In this document: piece after piece, positions 51,998 to 61,263 of the stretch
Layout: every line of letters starts with the position of its first letter
Position numbering within the stretch: the stretch's first letter is position 1
From: Spirochaetaceae bacterium
GTDB taxonomy: Bacteria; Spirochaetota; Spirochaetia; Treponematales; Rectinemataceae
Reading direction: 5' to 3'
DNA: 64,000 nt
Assembly (NCBI GenBank): GCA_025358255.1
Contig: JANYKC010000057.1
Coordinates: 111,126 to 175,125, forward strand
The notes under the pieces: generated by a model
What the model was told of the DNA's origin: nothing
Seen by the model: only the letters and a program-made list of their open reading frames with translations
Databases searched by the model: none
Translations under genes and position numbers: made by a program

Positions 51998-53358
51998 GAA
52001 ACGGGAATCCGGGACTTGCGATAATCATAGTTGTCTTTTTTTTTGCCCTGGAATGCCCGGGTTCCGCCCAGACGACTGCTGCGCCGGCGATCCAGACCGA
52101 GGCGGAACTCAGCGCCAAGCGCCGTGATATCCTGCGGTTCGGGATGGACCCGGAGATAGTCGAACTGCTGAAAACCCTCGATGGGGAGAAGGAAACCGCG
52201 TTCAACCCCGACATACTCGAGCTATTCCGGGTTTCACGCAACGCGAAGACACGCTCCGCCGTCCTGGCCCTCTTTGGCGACCTTGAGATCGACATCGCGG
52301 AAAAGGAGGCGTTGGACCTGGTCGCGAACCGGGACCGGCAGGATAGCGGGCTTGTGGCCGCGGCGCTCCTTTATCTCGGCCGCATCAAGTCGAAGCAGGC
52401 GCTTCCTTTCGCTGCAGCCATCATCAAGGACGACGACAAGAAACTCCTGCCCTCCGTGATCAAGCTTCTTGGGCGGGCCGGGGGCGCCCAGGAGGAGGAG
52501 CTCCTCCTTTCCTGGCTATCCGGTGACGCTCCCAGCGAGGACCTGCGGCAGAGCGCCATCCAGGCCCTCGGCGACATCGGCTCCGGGAAGGCCGCGGACA
52601 AGCTCATGAAATTGGTCGAGGATTCCGCCCAATCCAAGGCGACGAGGATGTATGCCTGCGAGGCCCTCGGCAAGATCCACGACGTCCGGGCTGTCCCGAG
52701 CCTCGTGGTGGCGACGAACGGGGAGGACCCGAACGTCCGTGCCTCGGCGGTCGCGGCGCTCGCGGTTTTCCCCGGGGAGGAAGTGTCGAACGCGGTCATG
52801 GGCGGGCTTCGTGATTCATCGGTATTGGTACGGATTGCGGCCTGCAAGGCGTGCGCGAAAGCCGGATTGGCCAAGTCCGTCCCTGCCTTGGTGTACCGGG
52901 CCTCCAACGATCCTGAGAAAAGCGTCAAGAACGAGGCGTTCAAGGCCCTGGCCGAGCTGGGCGGCCAAGATGCCTTCGGCTTCCTGCGCAAATGCCTCGA
53001 GGACCCCAAAGCGGAATCCATCCTGCGTTCCCTCGCATTCGGCCTCCTGATGAGAAAGGACCTTTCATCGCTTGACCTGCTGAAAGCCCGCCTTGCCGCG
53101 GAATCAAAGGGAAAGGACAAGGCCTTCTATACGGCGCTGGCGCGGGAAATCTCCAATGCCCAGGATGCTCCATCAATAAGCCCGCTGGCGCGCATCCTCA
53201 TGGCTGACGGCGATTATCTCATCCGGATAGCCGCTGTCGAATGGGCCAGGAAGAACAAGCCTGCCGATTTCAGGGACGACCTCAAGATGATCGCCGAAAC
53301 CGATGCGTCGGAGTATGTCCGGAAGCGGGCGGCCGACGTGGTGACGCTCTATAGATAG
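51994..53358 (+). CDS. secreted HEAT-repeat protein
   Basis: A 454-residue protein with a signal peptide (MRNGNPGLAIIIVVFFFALECPGSAQ, cleaved near residue 26) and about ten HEAT/armadillo-like helical pairs, each with a D-P-N-V-R-A-S-A-V-type core (NVRASAVAALAVFPGEE, SVLVRIAACKACAKAG). It is probably a periplasmic scaffold. It shares four bases with the NlpC/P60 gene. A long hairpin follows. Confidence 0.82.
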   Translation: MRNGNPGLAIIIVVFFFALECPGSAQTTAAPAIQTEAELSAKRRDILRFGMDPEIVELLKTLDGEKETAFNPDILELFRVSRNAKTRSAVLALFGDLEIDIAEKEALDLVANRDRQDSGLVAAALLYLGRIKSKQALPFAAAIIKDDDKKLLPSVIKLLGRAGGAQEEELLLSWLSGDAPSEDLRQSAIQALGDIGSGKAADKLMKLVEDSAQSKATRMYACEALGKIHDVRAVPSLVVATNGEDPNVRASAVAALAVFPGEEVSNAVMGGLRDSSVLVRIAACKACAKAGLAKSVPALVYRASNDPEKSVKNEAFKALAELGGQDAFGFLRKCLEDPKAESILRSLAFGLLMRKDLSSLDLLKARLAAESKGKDKAFYTALAREISNAQDAPSISPLARILMADGDYLIRIAAVEWARKNKPADFRDDLKMIAETDASEYVRKRAADVVTLYR

Positions 53359-53382
53359 CGGCTGGCAAAATGCGGAGGGAAA

Positions 53383-53423
53383 GGAAAGGCCCCGTGGCGC
53401 GACAAGCGCCACGGGGCCTTTCC
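53383..53423. terminator. bidirectional hairpin between the HEAT and vWA genes
   Basis: An 18-base perfect stem (53383-53400 with 53406-53423, loop GACAA) lies between convergent genes. It has only short T runs, so termination may be modest in strength, but the stem is very stable. Confidence 0.75.
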
Positions 53424-53430
53424 ATCCTGC

Positions 53431-55437
53431 TCAGTCTTCCGCCTGGATGAAAAGGCCAGGGAATTCTATGCAATGCAGGAGCCGGTTGATCCTGTCCTTG
53501 GGCGCTATGTACTTGTGGAAACGCAACACCATTGGATGGCCTCTTTTTGACCGCATGGGGATTTCCTTCCCAAGACAGTCCTCCACTGGGCCTTCCAGGC
53601 CAGGGAAGAATTCCATCCTTCGGGGAACGAAGACACAATTGTCACCATCGTAATGAAGCTCCGCGACATGGGGAGGGACGGGAAGGAGGAATACGAGGTA
53701 ATCGCTGCGTCCACCGCCGACGCTCTTGGAGTAGCCGGCCGAGACTGATTGGACATTCCTCAGGCCAATGGACGGGTTTTGCCCCTCTACCCGGAGCTCC
53801 ACCTGAAGGATTCCCGGTTTTACGACACGGGGAGCATAGGCCGGAGGCGGGGCGATCTGGCCCTCGATTTGGGTGCCGGCAAGCTTGCGCTCGGCAATTC
53901 CGGCACGGTCGGCGGCTCGCTGGGCAGGCAGGGGACTTGCCCCAGGGCCAGCGGCGTATGGATGATCCTCGGCCGCCTTGCCCGGGATGGCGATGGACCC
54001 TTGCTTGCTCGCGCCAAAGGATGTGCCTATCTCCGGCCTCGCGGCCTCGGCATTCCAGGGCGCAATTCTGGCCGATCGGGCTTCTTCCTGAAGCCGAAGA
54101 GGAGATCTTGCAGGAGCCGTGCCCGGGCCTTCCAGCCGTCCTGCGGCTGTGAGCTTGCGTTTGCTCTCTTGTGCTTCCTCGGCGGCATCGCGTACTGCCC
54201 TGACGACAGGAATGGCCGTTTGCCTTGGGGCCCGCTTCTGGATGAAGAGCAGGGCCACGAGGACGAAGACCAGTCCGGCGACCATAAGGATGACGAAGAG
54301 GATTATGCGGGAGCCCGACTTGAAGAGGCGAGCGAGGGGATTCGGCGCCAGCTCGAAAGAGATAACCCCGTGCGAGGGACTGACCCGTATGCCATCCGCG
54401 AAATATAGCTCGAGCGAGAGTTTCTTGGGACCGTTTTCCGTGGTCGCCGGCAAGGCGATATGGACATCCATTGTCGCCTTCCTTCCTGGGGGCAGGGAGA
54501 GGAAGCTTTTCTTCTGGAGGATGTCCGTGCCATCGGAAAGGACGTGGTCGAGCTCAAGGGCCAAGGGCGTCTCGCCCTCGTTGTGGATGCCGAGCGGGAA
54601 TGAAAACGCGTAACCGCGCTTTCCAAGGTCGCCAGGGAAGGTGGCCGCGGGGAGGGAGAGGCTTTTGCGCGCGAGGTCGCCCTTGGCTTCCGGATCGTAG
54701 GTCGTGACATTCGCGCCGAGGGCGTCCGCGACCGTGCCGATGAGGAGGGCCTCCGCTCCGGTGGAGGATGCTGTCCCCGTCGTTGCCTTGGCGCTCCCCT
54801 GGACGTTCTTGTCGCTTCCTGGCGGCGCGCTCCCGCTTCCCCTGGCTTCAGCGGCGCTGCGGTCAGTGGAAAAGGGCACCTTGATGATATAGACGGGCCA
54901 GCCCTTGCCGCGAATGCGCGAACCGATATCCGCGAGGCGCTGCGTCGTCTCCGCGGGGCCGAGCGCGGCGGAAGGGCTGCCCGGCGCGGCGTTTTCGACA
55001 CCGTCGGTGATGATGACGACTATCTTGGACCGGCTCTCGGGGAGGTCCGCCAGGTATTGGTAGAGGTAGGAGAAAGCCGAGACCAGGTCGGTGTTGCGGG
55101 CGAGGGGGTAAAGGAGGTAGAGACGGGCAAGGATGGACCTGACTTCAGGCTCGCCTGCCACGCGCTGGGAGATCTCGACCTGGGTGGCATCCCCGAACGA
55201 CAGGAGGTGGAAGGTGTCGCCCATCCGCAGGAAATCCCTGACGACTCCGCTGACCACATAGTCCGTGATGTCATGGAAGTAGGGGAGGACGCTCTGCGAA
55301 AGGTCCAGGAGGACCACGACGTCGCTCGTGGAGGTCTCCTCGATGCTGGTCGCGGCTGATGCCGGCAGGTTGAACGTCACGATGGCGGACAAGAGAAGCA
55401 GGAATACCAGGACGCTCTTTTTGGAATTTCGAAACAT
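53431..55437 (-). CDS. membrane-anchored vWA-domain protein
   Basis: A 668-residue protein. A signal peptide (to ASA near 28) is followed by a vWA domain (about 37-200) with MIDAS motif DLSQS and IITDG. A Ser/Ala/Gly-rich linker, a beta-sandwich region (about 275-370) and a membrane segment (about 378-400, IILFVILMVAGLVFVLVALLF) lead to a cytoplasmic-side disordered part and a conserved C-terminal domain (about 545-668). GGGAG precedes the ATG. It is downstream of the GreA fusion on the same strand; cotranscription is likely. Partner is unknown. Confidence 0.8.
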   Translation of the reverse strand: MFRNSKKSVLVFLLLLSAIVTFNLPASAATSIEETSTSDVVVLLDLSQSVLPYFHDITDYVVSGVVRDFLRMGDTFHLLSFGDATQVEISQRVAGEPEVRSILARLYLLYPLARNTDLVSAFSYLYQYLADLPESRSKIVVIITDGVENAAPGSPSAALGPAETTQRLADIGSRIRGKGWPVYIIKVPFSTDRSAAEARGSGSAPPGSDKNVQGSAKATTGTASSTGAEALLIGTVADALGANVTTYDPEAKGDLARKSLSLPAATFPGDLGKRGYAFSFPLGIHNEGETPLALELDHVLSDGTDILQKKSFLSLPPGRKATMDVHIALPATTENGPKKLSLELYFADGIRVSPSHGVISFELAPNPLARLFKSGSRIILFVILMVAGLVFVLVALLFIQKRAPRQTAIPVVRAVRDAAEEAQESKRKLTAAGRLEGPGTAPARSPLRLQEEARSARIAPWNAEAARPEIGTSFGASKQGSIAIPGKAAEDHPYAAGPGASPLPAQRAADRAGIAERKLAGTQIEGQIAPPPAYAPRVVKPGILQVELRVEGQNPSIGLRNVQSVSAGYSKSVGGGRSDYLVFLLPVPPHVAELHYDGDNCVFVPRRMEFFPGLEGPVEDCLGKEIPMRSKRGHPMVLRFHKYIAPKDRINRLLHCIEFPGLFIQAED

Positions 55438-55504
55438 TGTGTTCTCCCGCTGCGTTCGGCAAGGCTAGCTGCCGCCATCGCCACATCCATGGCGCGCGTC
55501 GCGC

Positions 55505-55532
55505 GGCTTCGTCCCATCCCGGGACGATCGCC
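55505..55532 (-). terminator. imperfect hairpin between greA and the vWA gene
   Basis: TCGTCCC (55509-55515) pairs with GGGACGA (55521-55527) with loop ATCCC, and GGC/GCC pairing extends the stem. There is no T run, so it may be a partial terminator or mRNA-stabilising structure. Confidence 0.35.
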
Positions 55533-55544
55533 GCGAAGGCATGT

Positions 55545-58229
55545 TCAAAGCTTGGCTATCTCGATACCCATCACCGCATACTGGAATTTCCTGTCATTGA
55601 TCATGAAACTGAGGTGTTCCCCGGCCTTGTGGTTGAGGAGCTTCTTCCCGAGGGGCGAAAGGTAGGAGATGATGTTGTCGGTCGGCTCGGATTCCCAGGG
55701 ACCGAGGATGGTGTAGCTCTCTTTCGCGTTCGTGATCTCGTTGTGCAGGGCGACGACCGTCCCGAAAGCCACCTTGGATGCGTTGAGCGTGGTCTTGTCG
55801 AAAAGCTGCGCACGCTCGATCTCGTTTTTGAGCTTCGCGACGCGGGCATTGAGTTCGTCCTGTTTTTCCTTGGCGGCCTTGTACTCGGCGTTTTCCCGAA
55901 GGTCGCCCAGGGAGAGGGCGTAGGCGATTTCCTTCTGGTTCGCCGGTACTTCGACTTCCATTATCTCGTGGAGCAGCCGCTGTTTTTCCTCGTACTTCGC
56001 CGCGGTGACGATGAGCCCGCGGGAAACTACCTGCTTCTCCTCCTCGCCGGAGATCTTGAAGTCAGGCCAGCGCTCCATCATCTTGCGGCGGAGCTGCATC
56101 TTCAGGGCCGGGTCGAGGTCCTTGACGTCCATCACGAGGGTGTAGACTCGCTCTATGGTGTCGGGATTGGAATCAAGGAGGAATTTCTCGAGGGCGCCGT
56201 CGGAGAAGAGGATCGACTGGACCTGCTTGTTGACCTTCCGGTTCTCGGTGGTGTCGCGGTGGTCCTCGATCTCCTTGAAGGAAATGTCGAGGATATGGAC
56301 AAGGGTGATGAGGATCTTCTCGTAGGAGAGGGGAAGCTCCTTGTACCAGTCCTCCTCGGTGAGGTTCTTCACGCACCAGATGAAGGCCTCGCGATGGTCG
56401 CGGTAATTCTCGATGATGTCCAGCACCATCTTCTTGAGCATGTCCTCATGGCCGGCGGCCTTCAGGGTCTCGATCATCGAGGCGTTGAGGCAGTAGGGGA
56501 AAAGGCGTACGAAGACCTCGGCCCAATCGGGCAGGAATGTCCGCACATGCTGGAGGAAGGAGCGCTTGAGCTCCGAGTCCTTGATGCAATCATAGACCGT
56601 GACCATGTCCTCGATCTCGTCGAAAAGCTCGGCGAAATTCGCGCTTGCCGTCCCCTTGAGGAAGGAGTACTTGGTCGCGAGCTCCTTCAGGAAGAGGTAG
56701 GCCGCGACCACCTGCTCGTTCGCCACCTGGTAGGAGCGGACGAAACCGGTGAAGAAGCCGAGCATCTCGGAGAAGTACTCGCTGTCCGGCTCGCCATGCT
56801 CGAGGAAGTCGCGAAGGCACTGGACGCGGGCGAAGAAGCCCTTCTCGGCCTTGAACTGGTTGTAGATCTTCTCTTCGTAGGAAAGGGGGCGGTCGCGGAC
56901 GATATACGTCGCGATGGCGTCTGGGGCGTTGCCGAACATCGAATCGGTCTTGAGGATGTCGCGCGCCTTGGTGGACCAGGAGTTCCACTCGGAGAGGGTG
57001 AGGATGGCAGGCACCAACTCGGCCTTTATCTTCTTGAGGTCCGTCCTGTTGTCAAAGCTCTTGATGAGTATGCGCAACGCCCAAGGGATGTCACCCTTGA
57101 CCTTGTCATGGAGCTTTTCCTTGGACCAGATCGCCTTGAGGACCCAAAGGTGGTCCTTCGACAGGGTCGTGAGGCTGTCGATGGCCATCTTGAGGGACAT
57201 CTTGTGTCCCCGGCTTTTCGCGAAGTCGATGACTATCTCGTCACCCTGGACGCTCGCGATCCGGCCGACGAACCAGGTCCGATGGAAGACGAAATTGCCG
57301 GCGTCGAAGGCAATGTGCTTCTCGAAATCCGCCATGGCCTCGTGCATCGAACGGTAGGACTGGGTGATGTTCGAGAGCCTGATGTAGTCATCGAGGTGCG
57401 AGTGGTTCGCGAACTTGCCCTTGTAGCACTCGACCACTTCCTTGCGGAGCGCCGGGTTCTTGTCATCGTAGTCGATGATGACCCTGAGGATGTCGAGGGC
57501 GGTGTTCCAGTCCTCGACGCCCTTGTAATGCTTATAAAGGTCCAGGAGGAGGATCGCGGCTTTGTCGTCGCTTATCTGCTTCGAGATCTTGCGCTGGACA
57601 TGGAGGAAGAAGTCGATGTCCTCAGGGCATGCTTCGACCAACCTCGCCCAGAGCTCCTTCACGCTCGCGAAAATGCCCTTGTTGATGTAGCGATAGAGGG
57701 CCTTCTTGAAGTAGTCCAGGGCCTCCTCGGTCTTCCCTTCCTTTTCCTTGCGCTCGGCGATCGCCTTGACGATATCCGCTTCCTCGTAGTCGACGCGGAC
57801 CAGCCGCTCCCAGACGGCGTACATGTCGTCCGGCCTGCCGTCGGACTCGTAGCACTCGGCGAGCCGGCGGAGGGCGGCCCGGTTTTCCCCGAAGTCAAGC
57901 ATGCGCTGGCAGACGAATTCGACGACGGCCCACTTCTTGTTGTCCTGGAAGAGGTCGATGAGGGCTACCATCGCCGAATCATCGATCTGCTGGCGCATCA
58001 GGGCGATGACGCCGGTGAGGTATAGGGCGACGATGCTCGTCTTGGTATGGGCGAGATGCTCGTCGCAAAGCGTCTTGATGTCGTCGATCACCTTCTCGCG
58101 GTTCGCTTCCTCGAGGATTACGTCCAATTCCTTCAGGTTCGATACGGAGTAGGTTCCCAATGCGGCGCGGGTCCACTTCTCCTCATTGAGCATTTCCTGG
58201 ACTTTCGTGGCGAGCAGCGACTCGGACAT
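55545..58229 (-). CDS. greA: transcript-cleavage factor GreA with a large helical-repeat N-terminus
   Basis: 894 residues. The last 160 are a complete GreA: a coiled-coil arm with LSLGDLRENAEYKAAKEKQ (tip acidic residues Asp776 and Glu779) and the FKBP-like C-terminal domain (VVALHNEIT...SYLSPLGKKLLNHKAGE). The first 700 residues are helical repeats of TPR-like type without a signal peptide. Ordinary GreA has about 158 residues. Treponemes are known to carry such a fusion. The intact tip predicts real cleavage of backtracked RNA by RNA polymerase; the repeats may recruit another factor. It is followed by a vWA gene and preceded by a TPR gene. Confidence 0.93.
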   Translation of the reverse strand: MSESLLATKVQEMLNEEKWTRAALGTYSVSNLKELDVILEEANREKVIDDIKTLCDEHLAHTKTSIVALYLTGVIALMRQQIDDSAMVALIDLFQDNKKWAVVEFVCQRMLDFGENRAALRRLAECYESDGRPDDMYAVWERLVRVDYEEADIVKAIAERKEKEGKTEEALDYFKKALYRYINKGIFASVKELWARLVEACPEDIDFFLHVQRKISKQISDDKAAILLLDLYKHYKGVEDWNTALDILRVIIDYDDKNPALRKEVVECYKGKFANHSHLDDYIRLSNITQSYRSMHEAMADFEKHIAFDAGNFVFHRTWFVGRIASVQGDEIVIDFAKSRGHKMSLKMAIDSLTTLSKDHLWVLKAIWSKEKLHDKVKGDIPWALRILIKSFDNRTDLKKIKAELVPAILTLSEWNSWSTKARDILKTDSMFGNAPDAIATYIVRDRPLSYEEKIYNQFKAEKGFFARVQCLRDFLEHGEPDSEYFSEMLGFFTGFVRSYQVANEQVVAAYLFLKELATKYSFLKGTASANFAELFDEIEDMVTVYDCIKDSELKRSFLQHVRTFLPDWAEVFVRLFPYCLNASMIETLKAAGHEDMLKKMVLDIIENYRDHREAFIWCVKNLTEEDWYKELPLSYEKILITLVHILDISFKEIEDHRDTTENRKVNKQVQSILFSDGALEKFLLDSNPDTIERVYTLVMDVKDLDPALKMQLRRKMMERWPDFKISGEEEKQVVSRGLIVTAAKYEEKQRLLHEIMEVEVPANQKEIAYALSLGDLRENAEYKAAKEKQDELNARVAKLKNEIERAQLFDKTTLNASKVAFGTVVALHNEITNAKESYTILGPWESEPTDNIISYLSPLGKKLLNHKAGEHLSFMINDRKFQYAVMGIEIAKL

Positions 58230-58241
58230 ATGGTCTCCTCT

Positions 58242-59186
58242 CTACGCGGTGTACTGCTTGTAGATCGAAAGGTCGAGAAGGCGGATCTTGAGGAGGATCT
58301 CGTCGGTCCTCGTCCTGTCTTCCTTCGCGGCCATGTAATGATCGATGAGCCAGAAATATCGGTTGATCAGCCTGGGAACAAGGTAGCCCCGGGCTTCCTT
58401 GTTTTCCTTGAGCTCGTTTTCGAGCTGGTAGATGGATTGCCTGAGCTTGCCGGCCTCGACTGCCTTGAGCTCCCGCTTGACCGTGAAGATCCCGAGGATG
58501 TTTCCGTAAACGGGCAGCCATTCGACAACCTCGTTCGCCGCGTAGCCGAGGGAAGCCACGCGTTCGACAAGGCGGCGCAACATCTCGGATTCGAGGAAAT
58601 CAATGTCGATCCTCTGGGGGGCGAGATAGAAGGCCTCGCGGAAAAGGGCCTTCGACGATCGGGCGTCTCCGGACAGCGCATAGGTATCGGCAAGCTCGGC
58701 GAGGATCTCCGCGTCGTCCTTTCGGGACTGCGCGGCCTGTTCCAGCCGATGCCTCGCCTCATCGAAGTCCCCGGCGCCCTTGAGGCATCGGCCCATCCTG
58801 AGCGACAGCTCCGCTTCATGGGATTCGTTCTCCTCCGGCGGAAGGGCCCGGTACTGTTCCAAGGCGAGTGAAAAGGCGAAGCGCTTGAATGCGTAACGGG
58901 CCCGTTCGAAATCGCCTTCGAGCTTGCCCGAGAACGATGCATAGGTCTTCCATTGTCCCAGGACAAACTCGCCGCGTTCAAAAGGGTTCTGCATGGAGCC
59001 GAGGCGGGCGAGGCGCTCGTTCCAGAAATTGACGCACTTGAGGGCGTAAAGGACCTCAGGGTGCTCATAGTCCGCGGACAGAGCTCGGTCGAGTAGTTCC
59101 GTCGCCGCGACAAGGTCCACACTTCTGAGGCTCTCATACGCGTTCGACAATAAAACGGAAACGCTTTCCTTGTCGGCCATGCTCAT
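58242..59186 (-). CDS. TPR-like protein, cytoplasmic
   Basis: About 314 residues from ATG 59186 (MSMADKESVSV). The longer frame (59225) would start inside the -10 box of the promoter at 59224-59253. The sequence is helical and has TPR-like segments (ELSLRMGRCLKGAGDFDEARHRLEQAAQ, ILAELADTYALSGDARSSKALFREA). No signal peptide. It is 12 bases upstream of the GreA fusion on the same strand, so the two products may work together. Confidence 0.78.
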   Translation of the reverse strand: MSMADKESVSVLLSNAYESLRSVDLVAATELLDRALSADYEHPEVLYALKCVNFWNERLARLGSMQNPFERGEFVLGQWKTYASFSGKLEGDFERARYAFKRFAFSLALEQYRALPPEENESHEAELSLRMGRCLKGAGDFDEARHRLEQAAQSRKDDAEILAELADTYALSGDARSSKALFREAFYLAPQRIDIDFLESEMLRRLVERVASLGYAANEVVEWLPVYGNILGIFTVKRELKAVEAGKLRQSIYQLENELKENKEARGYLVPRLINRYFWLIDHYMAAKEDRTRTDEILLKIRLLDLSIYKQYTA

Positions 59187-59223
59187 CCGTTGATCGTGGA
59201 GTTTGGAATGGAATGCTTTAGCC

Positions 59224-59253
59224 ATATTATCCGATTGGACGATCCTTGGTCAA
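59224..59253 (-). promoter_or_regulatory. promoter for the TPR-greA-vWA operon
   Basis: On the minus strand TTGACC (59248-59253) is 18 bases from TAATAT (59224-59229). The start site would be near 59218, leaving about 32 bases before ATG 59186. Confidence 0.7.
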
Positions 59254-59346
59254 TCATAGCGCTGTCGGGTGGAGGGGCTTTTAGCTAAGTAGGAAGCGTG
59301 TTTTCAGTGTGGCGCAGGATGGCGCACTATGATATCATCCGGCCTC

Positions 59347-60006
59347 ATGGAAGCCCTTTCGATCGCCCCATCCTTGCTCGCCGCCGACTTCGCCGACATA
59401 GCCGGCGCGCTTGCCCGGATCGAGGCCTCCGGAGCCGATTGGATCCATCTGGACGTGATGGACGGTCGGTTTGTCCCGAACATCACTTTTGGCGCCAAGA
59501 TGGTGGCCGATATCCGGCCCCGAAGCAAGCTTGTCCTCGACGTCCACCTCATGACCGAGGATCCTGCTTCCTTGGTCGAGGCCTTTGCCGAAGCGGGCTC
59601 TGACTTCATCACTTTCCATGCGGAAGCCGTCGTCCATGCCCACCGGCTGATCGAAAGGATCCGCGCCTTGGGAGCCCGCCCCGGTGTGGCTATCGTGCCC
59701 TCCACGCCGCTCTCGGCCATTGAGGAAATCCTGCCATTTGTCGACCTCGTCCTGGTCATGACTGTCAACCCTGGTTTTGGGGGACAGGGCCTGATTCCCT
59801 CCTGCCTTGACAAGGTGAGGCGGCTGGCCGCCTTGAGGACCGAAAAAGCGCTCTCCTTCCTCCTCTCGGTCGATGGCGGCGTAAACGGGAGCACGTACCG
59901 TGACTGCGCCGATGCAGGAGCGGAGGTATTCGTCATGGGTTCGGCTTTTTTCACCGCGAAGGATCCTTGCCTCGAAGTCCGCAATGCCCGGGGCCTGCCG
60001 GTCTAA
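59347..60006 (+). CDS. rpe: ribulose-phosphate 3-epimerase
   Basis: Interconverts ribulose-5-phosphate and xylulose-5-phosphate. The 219-residue TIM barrel has SIAPSLLAADFA, HLDVMDGRFVPN, LDVHLM, VNPGFGGQ and LSVDGGVN. No Shine-Dalgarno precedes ATG 59347; a -10-like TATGAT lies at 59328-59333. ATG 59329 is an in-frame alternative. Confidence 0.95.
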   Translation: MEALSIAPSLLAADFADIAGALARIEASGADWIHLDVMDGRFVPNITFGAKMVADIRPRSKLVLDVHLMTEDPASLVEAFAEAGSDFITFHAEAVVHAHRLIERIRALGARPGVAIVPSTPLSAIEEILPFVDLVLVMTVNPGFGGQGLIPSCLDKVRRLAALRTEKALSFLLSVDGGVNGSTYRDCADAGAEVFVMGSAFFTAKDPCLEVRNARGLPV

Positions 60007-60075
60007 AGGCTTCGGCTTTCCCTCGGATTTTAAGTTTTATAGCTCGATAGCCGATAAAGAATCGGAGGCCTGTAG

Positions 60076-61263
60076 ATGCACAGGAACAGCTTGTACCTCG
60101 TCGTTTTTCTCCTCGTCGGCTGCATCTCTCTCGCCGTAGCGGAAGAAAGCGCGCAGGGAAGTGCACCCGCCGATTCCAAAAAGACGGTCACGAACCCGGC
60201 CTTGATGGCCGGGATCGATGCCTTTGGCGCAGAGCGCTACCGCGAATCACTTGACCACTTCGCCTCCTTGCTTGCCGATCCCAAGGCGGGCGAACTCCGA
60301 CCCACCGCCTCATATTGGGCTATCCTTGCCTACCTGGCCCTTGGCGACCAGGCAGCAGCTGAAAAAGCCATTGATTCCTACCTTGCCACCTATGCAGAAG
60401 GGGAAAGGGTCCCGGATCTTCTCTACCAGAAAGCCCGGCTTTTCTACGCAAAAGGGGATTTCGAGTCCGCCCTTACCACCTTCTCGTCGTTCATAAGCCT
60501 CTCCCCCTCCCATAGCCTCGTGGCTTCCGCCCTGTATTGGGGCGGCGAGTGCCTCTATTCGCTCGGGCGCCTTGAGGATGCCGACAGGGTTTTCAAGAGC
60601 GTAGCCGATCACTTTCCGACAAGCGTCAAGGTGGAAGCGGCGAACTACAAGCGCGACCTTATCGCCCTTGAATTCCGGGAGCGGGAGCTCCTTCGCCTCC
60701 TATCCTGGAGCCATGAGGAATCGATCCGCGCCGCGGACGATTTCCGCAGCAGGGAGAAGAGTTACGAGGAAGCCCTCAACACCTACCAAAAGCAGCTCCT
60801 GGAAGCGAAGCAGACCCTCGCGGCCAAGCCGACCATCAGCCCCGAACTCAAGGCCCAGATCGGTGATCTCCAGGCAAAGCTGAACGAGGCGCAGGCCGCC
60901 CTCGACGCCGCGAGGCTGGATCTTGCCAAGGCGCAAGCCCAAGCCGCTGCCACCGCGGCCGCGGCCCAGGCTGCCGTCGCCGCGGCCAAGGATGAAGCCG
61001 CCAAGGCCGCGGCCACGGCCGCAGCGAACGCCGAACTGGCCAAGGCAGAGGCCGCCAAGGCCGAAGCCGCCAGGTCGGAGGCCGCGAGGCTGGCCACCGC
61101 CTCGCGGCCTCCTGCCCCGATCGCCCCGGCCGCGGCTCCGATCCCGATTCCCCTCGGGAGTCAATACAACGAACTTGTCACGGCGACCTTGAATGCAAAA
61201 AAGCGGGCCCTCGACCTTCTGGCCTTCTACATCGATCGCCTGTCGCAGGGAGGCAAGAAATGA
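60076..61263 (+). CDS. exported TPR and coiled-coil protein
   Basis: A 395-residue protein. The N-terminus is a signal sequence whose LLVGC could be a lipobox (Cys near 16), with a second possible SPase I site near AVA. Residues 40-210 are TPR-like (ESLDHFASLL, VPDLLYQKARLFYAKGDFESALTTF), followed by a coiled coil and a long Ala/Lys/Glu-rich helix (about 250-350), then a short conserved C-terminus (YNELVTATLNAKKRALDLLAFYIDRL). GGAGG precedes the ATG. The next gene overlaps its stop. A wall- or envelope-spanning role is plausible but not shown. Confidence 0.75.
   Translation: MHRNSLYLVVFLLVGCISLAVAEESAQGSAPADSKKTVTNPALMAGIDAFGAERYRESLDHFASLLADPKAGELRPTASYWAILAYLALGDQAAAEKAIDSYLATYAEGERVPDLLYQKARLFYAKGDFESALTTFSSFISLSPSHSLVASALYWGGECLYSLGRLEDADRVFKSVADHFPTSVKVEAANYKRDLIALEFRERELLRLLSWSHEESIRAADDFRSREKSYEEALNTYQKQLLEAKQTLAAKPTISPELKAQIGDLQAKLNEAQAALDAARLDLAKAQAQAAATAAAAQAAVAAAKDEAAKAAATAAANAELAKAEAAKAEAARSEAARLATASRPPAPIAPAAAPIPIPLGSQYNELVTATLNAKKRALDLLAFYIDRLSQGGKK

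Noticed and set aside
55437..58025. 862-codon open frame on the plus strand opposite greA
   Set aside because: It is antisense to a protein with clear GreA motifs and has a composition typical of high-GC shadow frames, with no domain.
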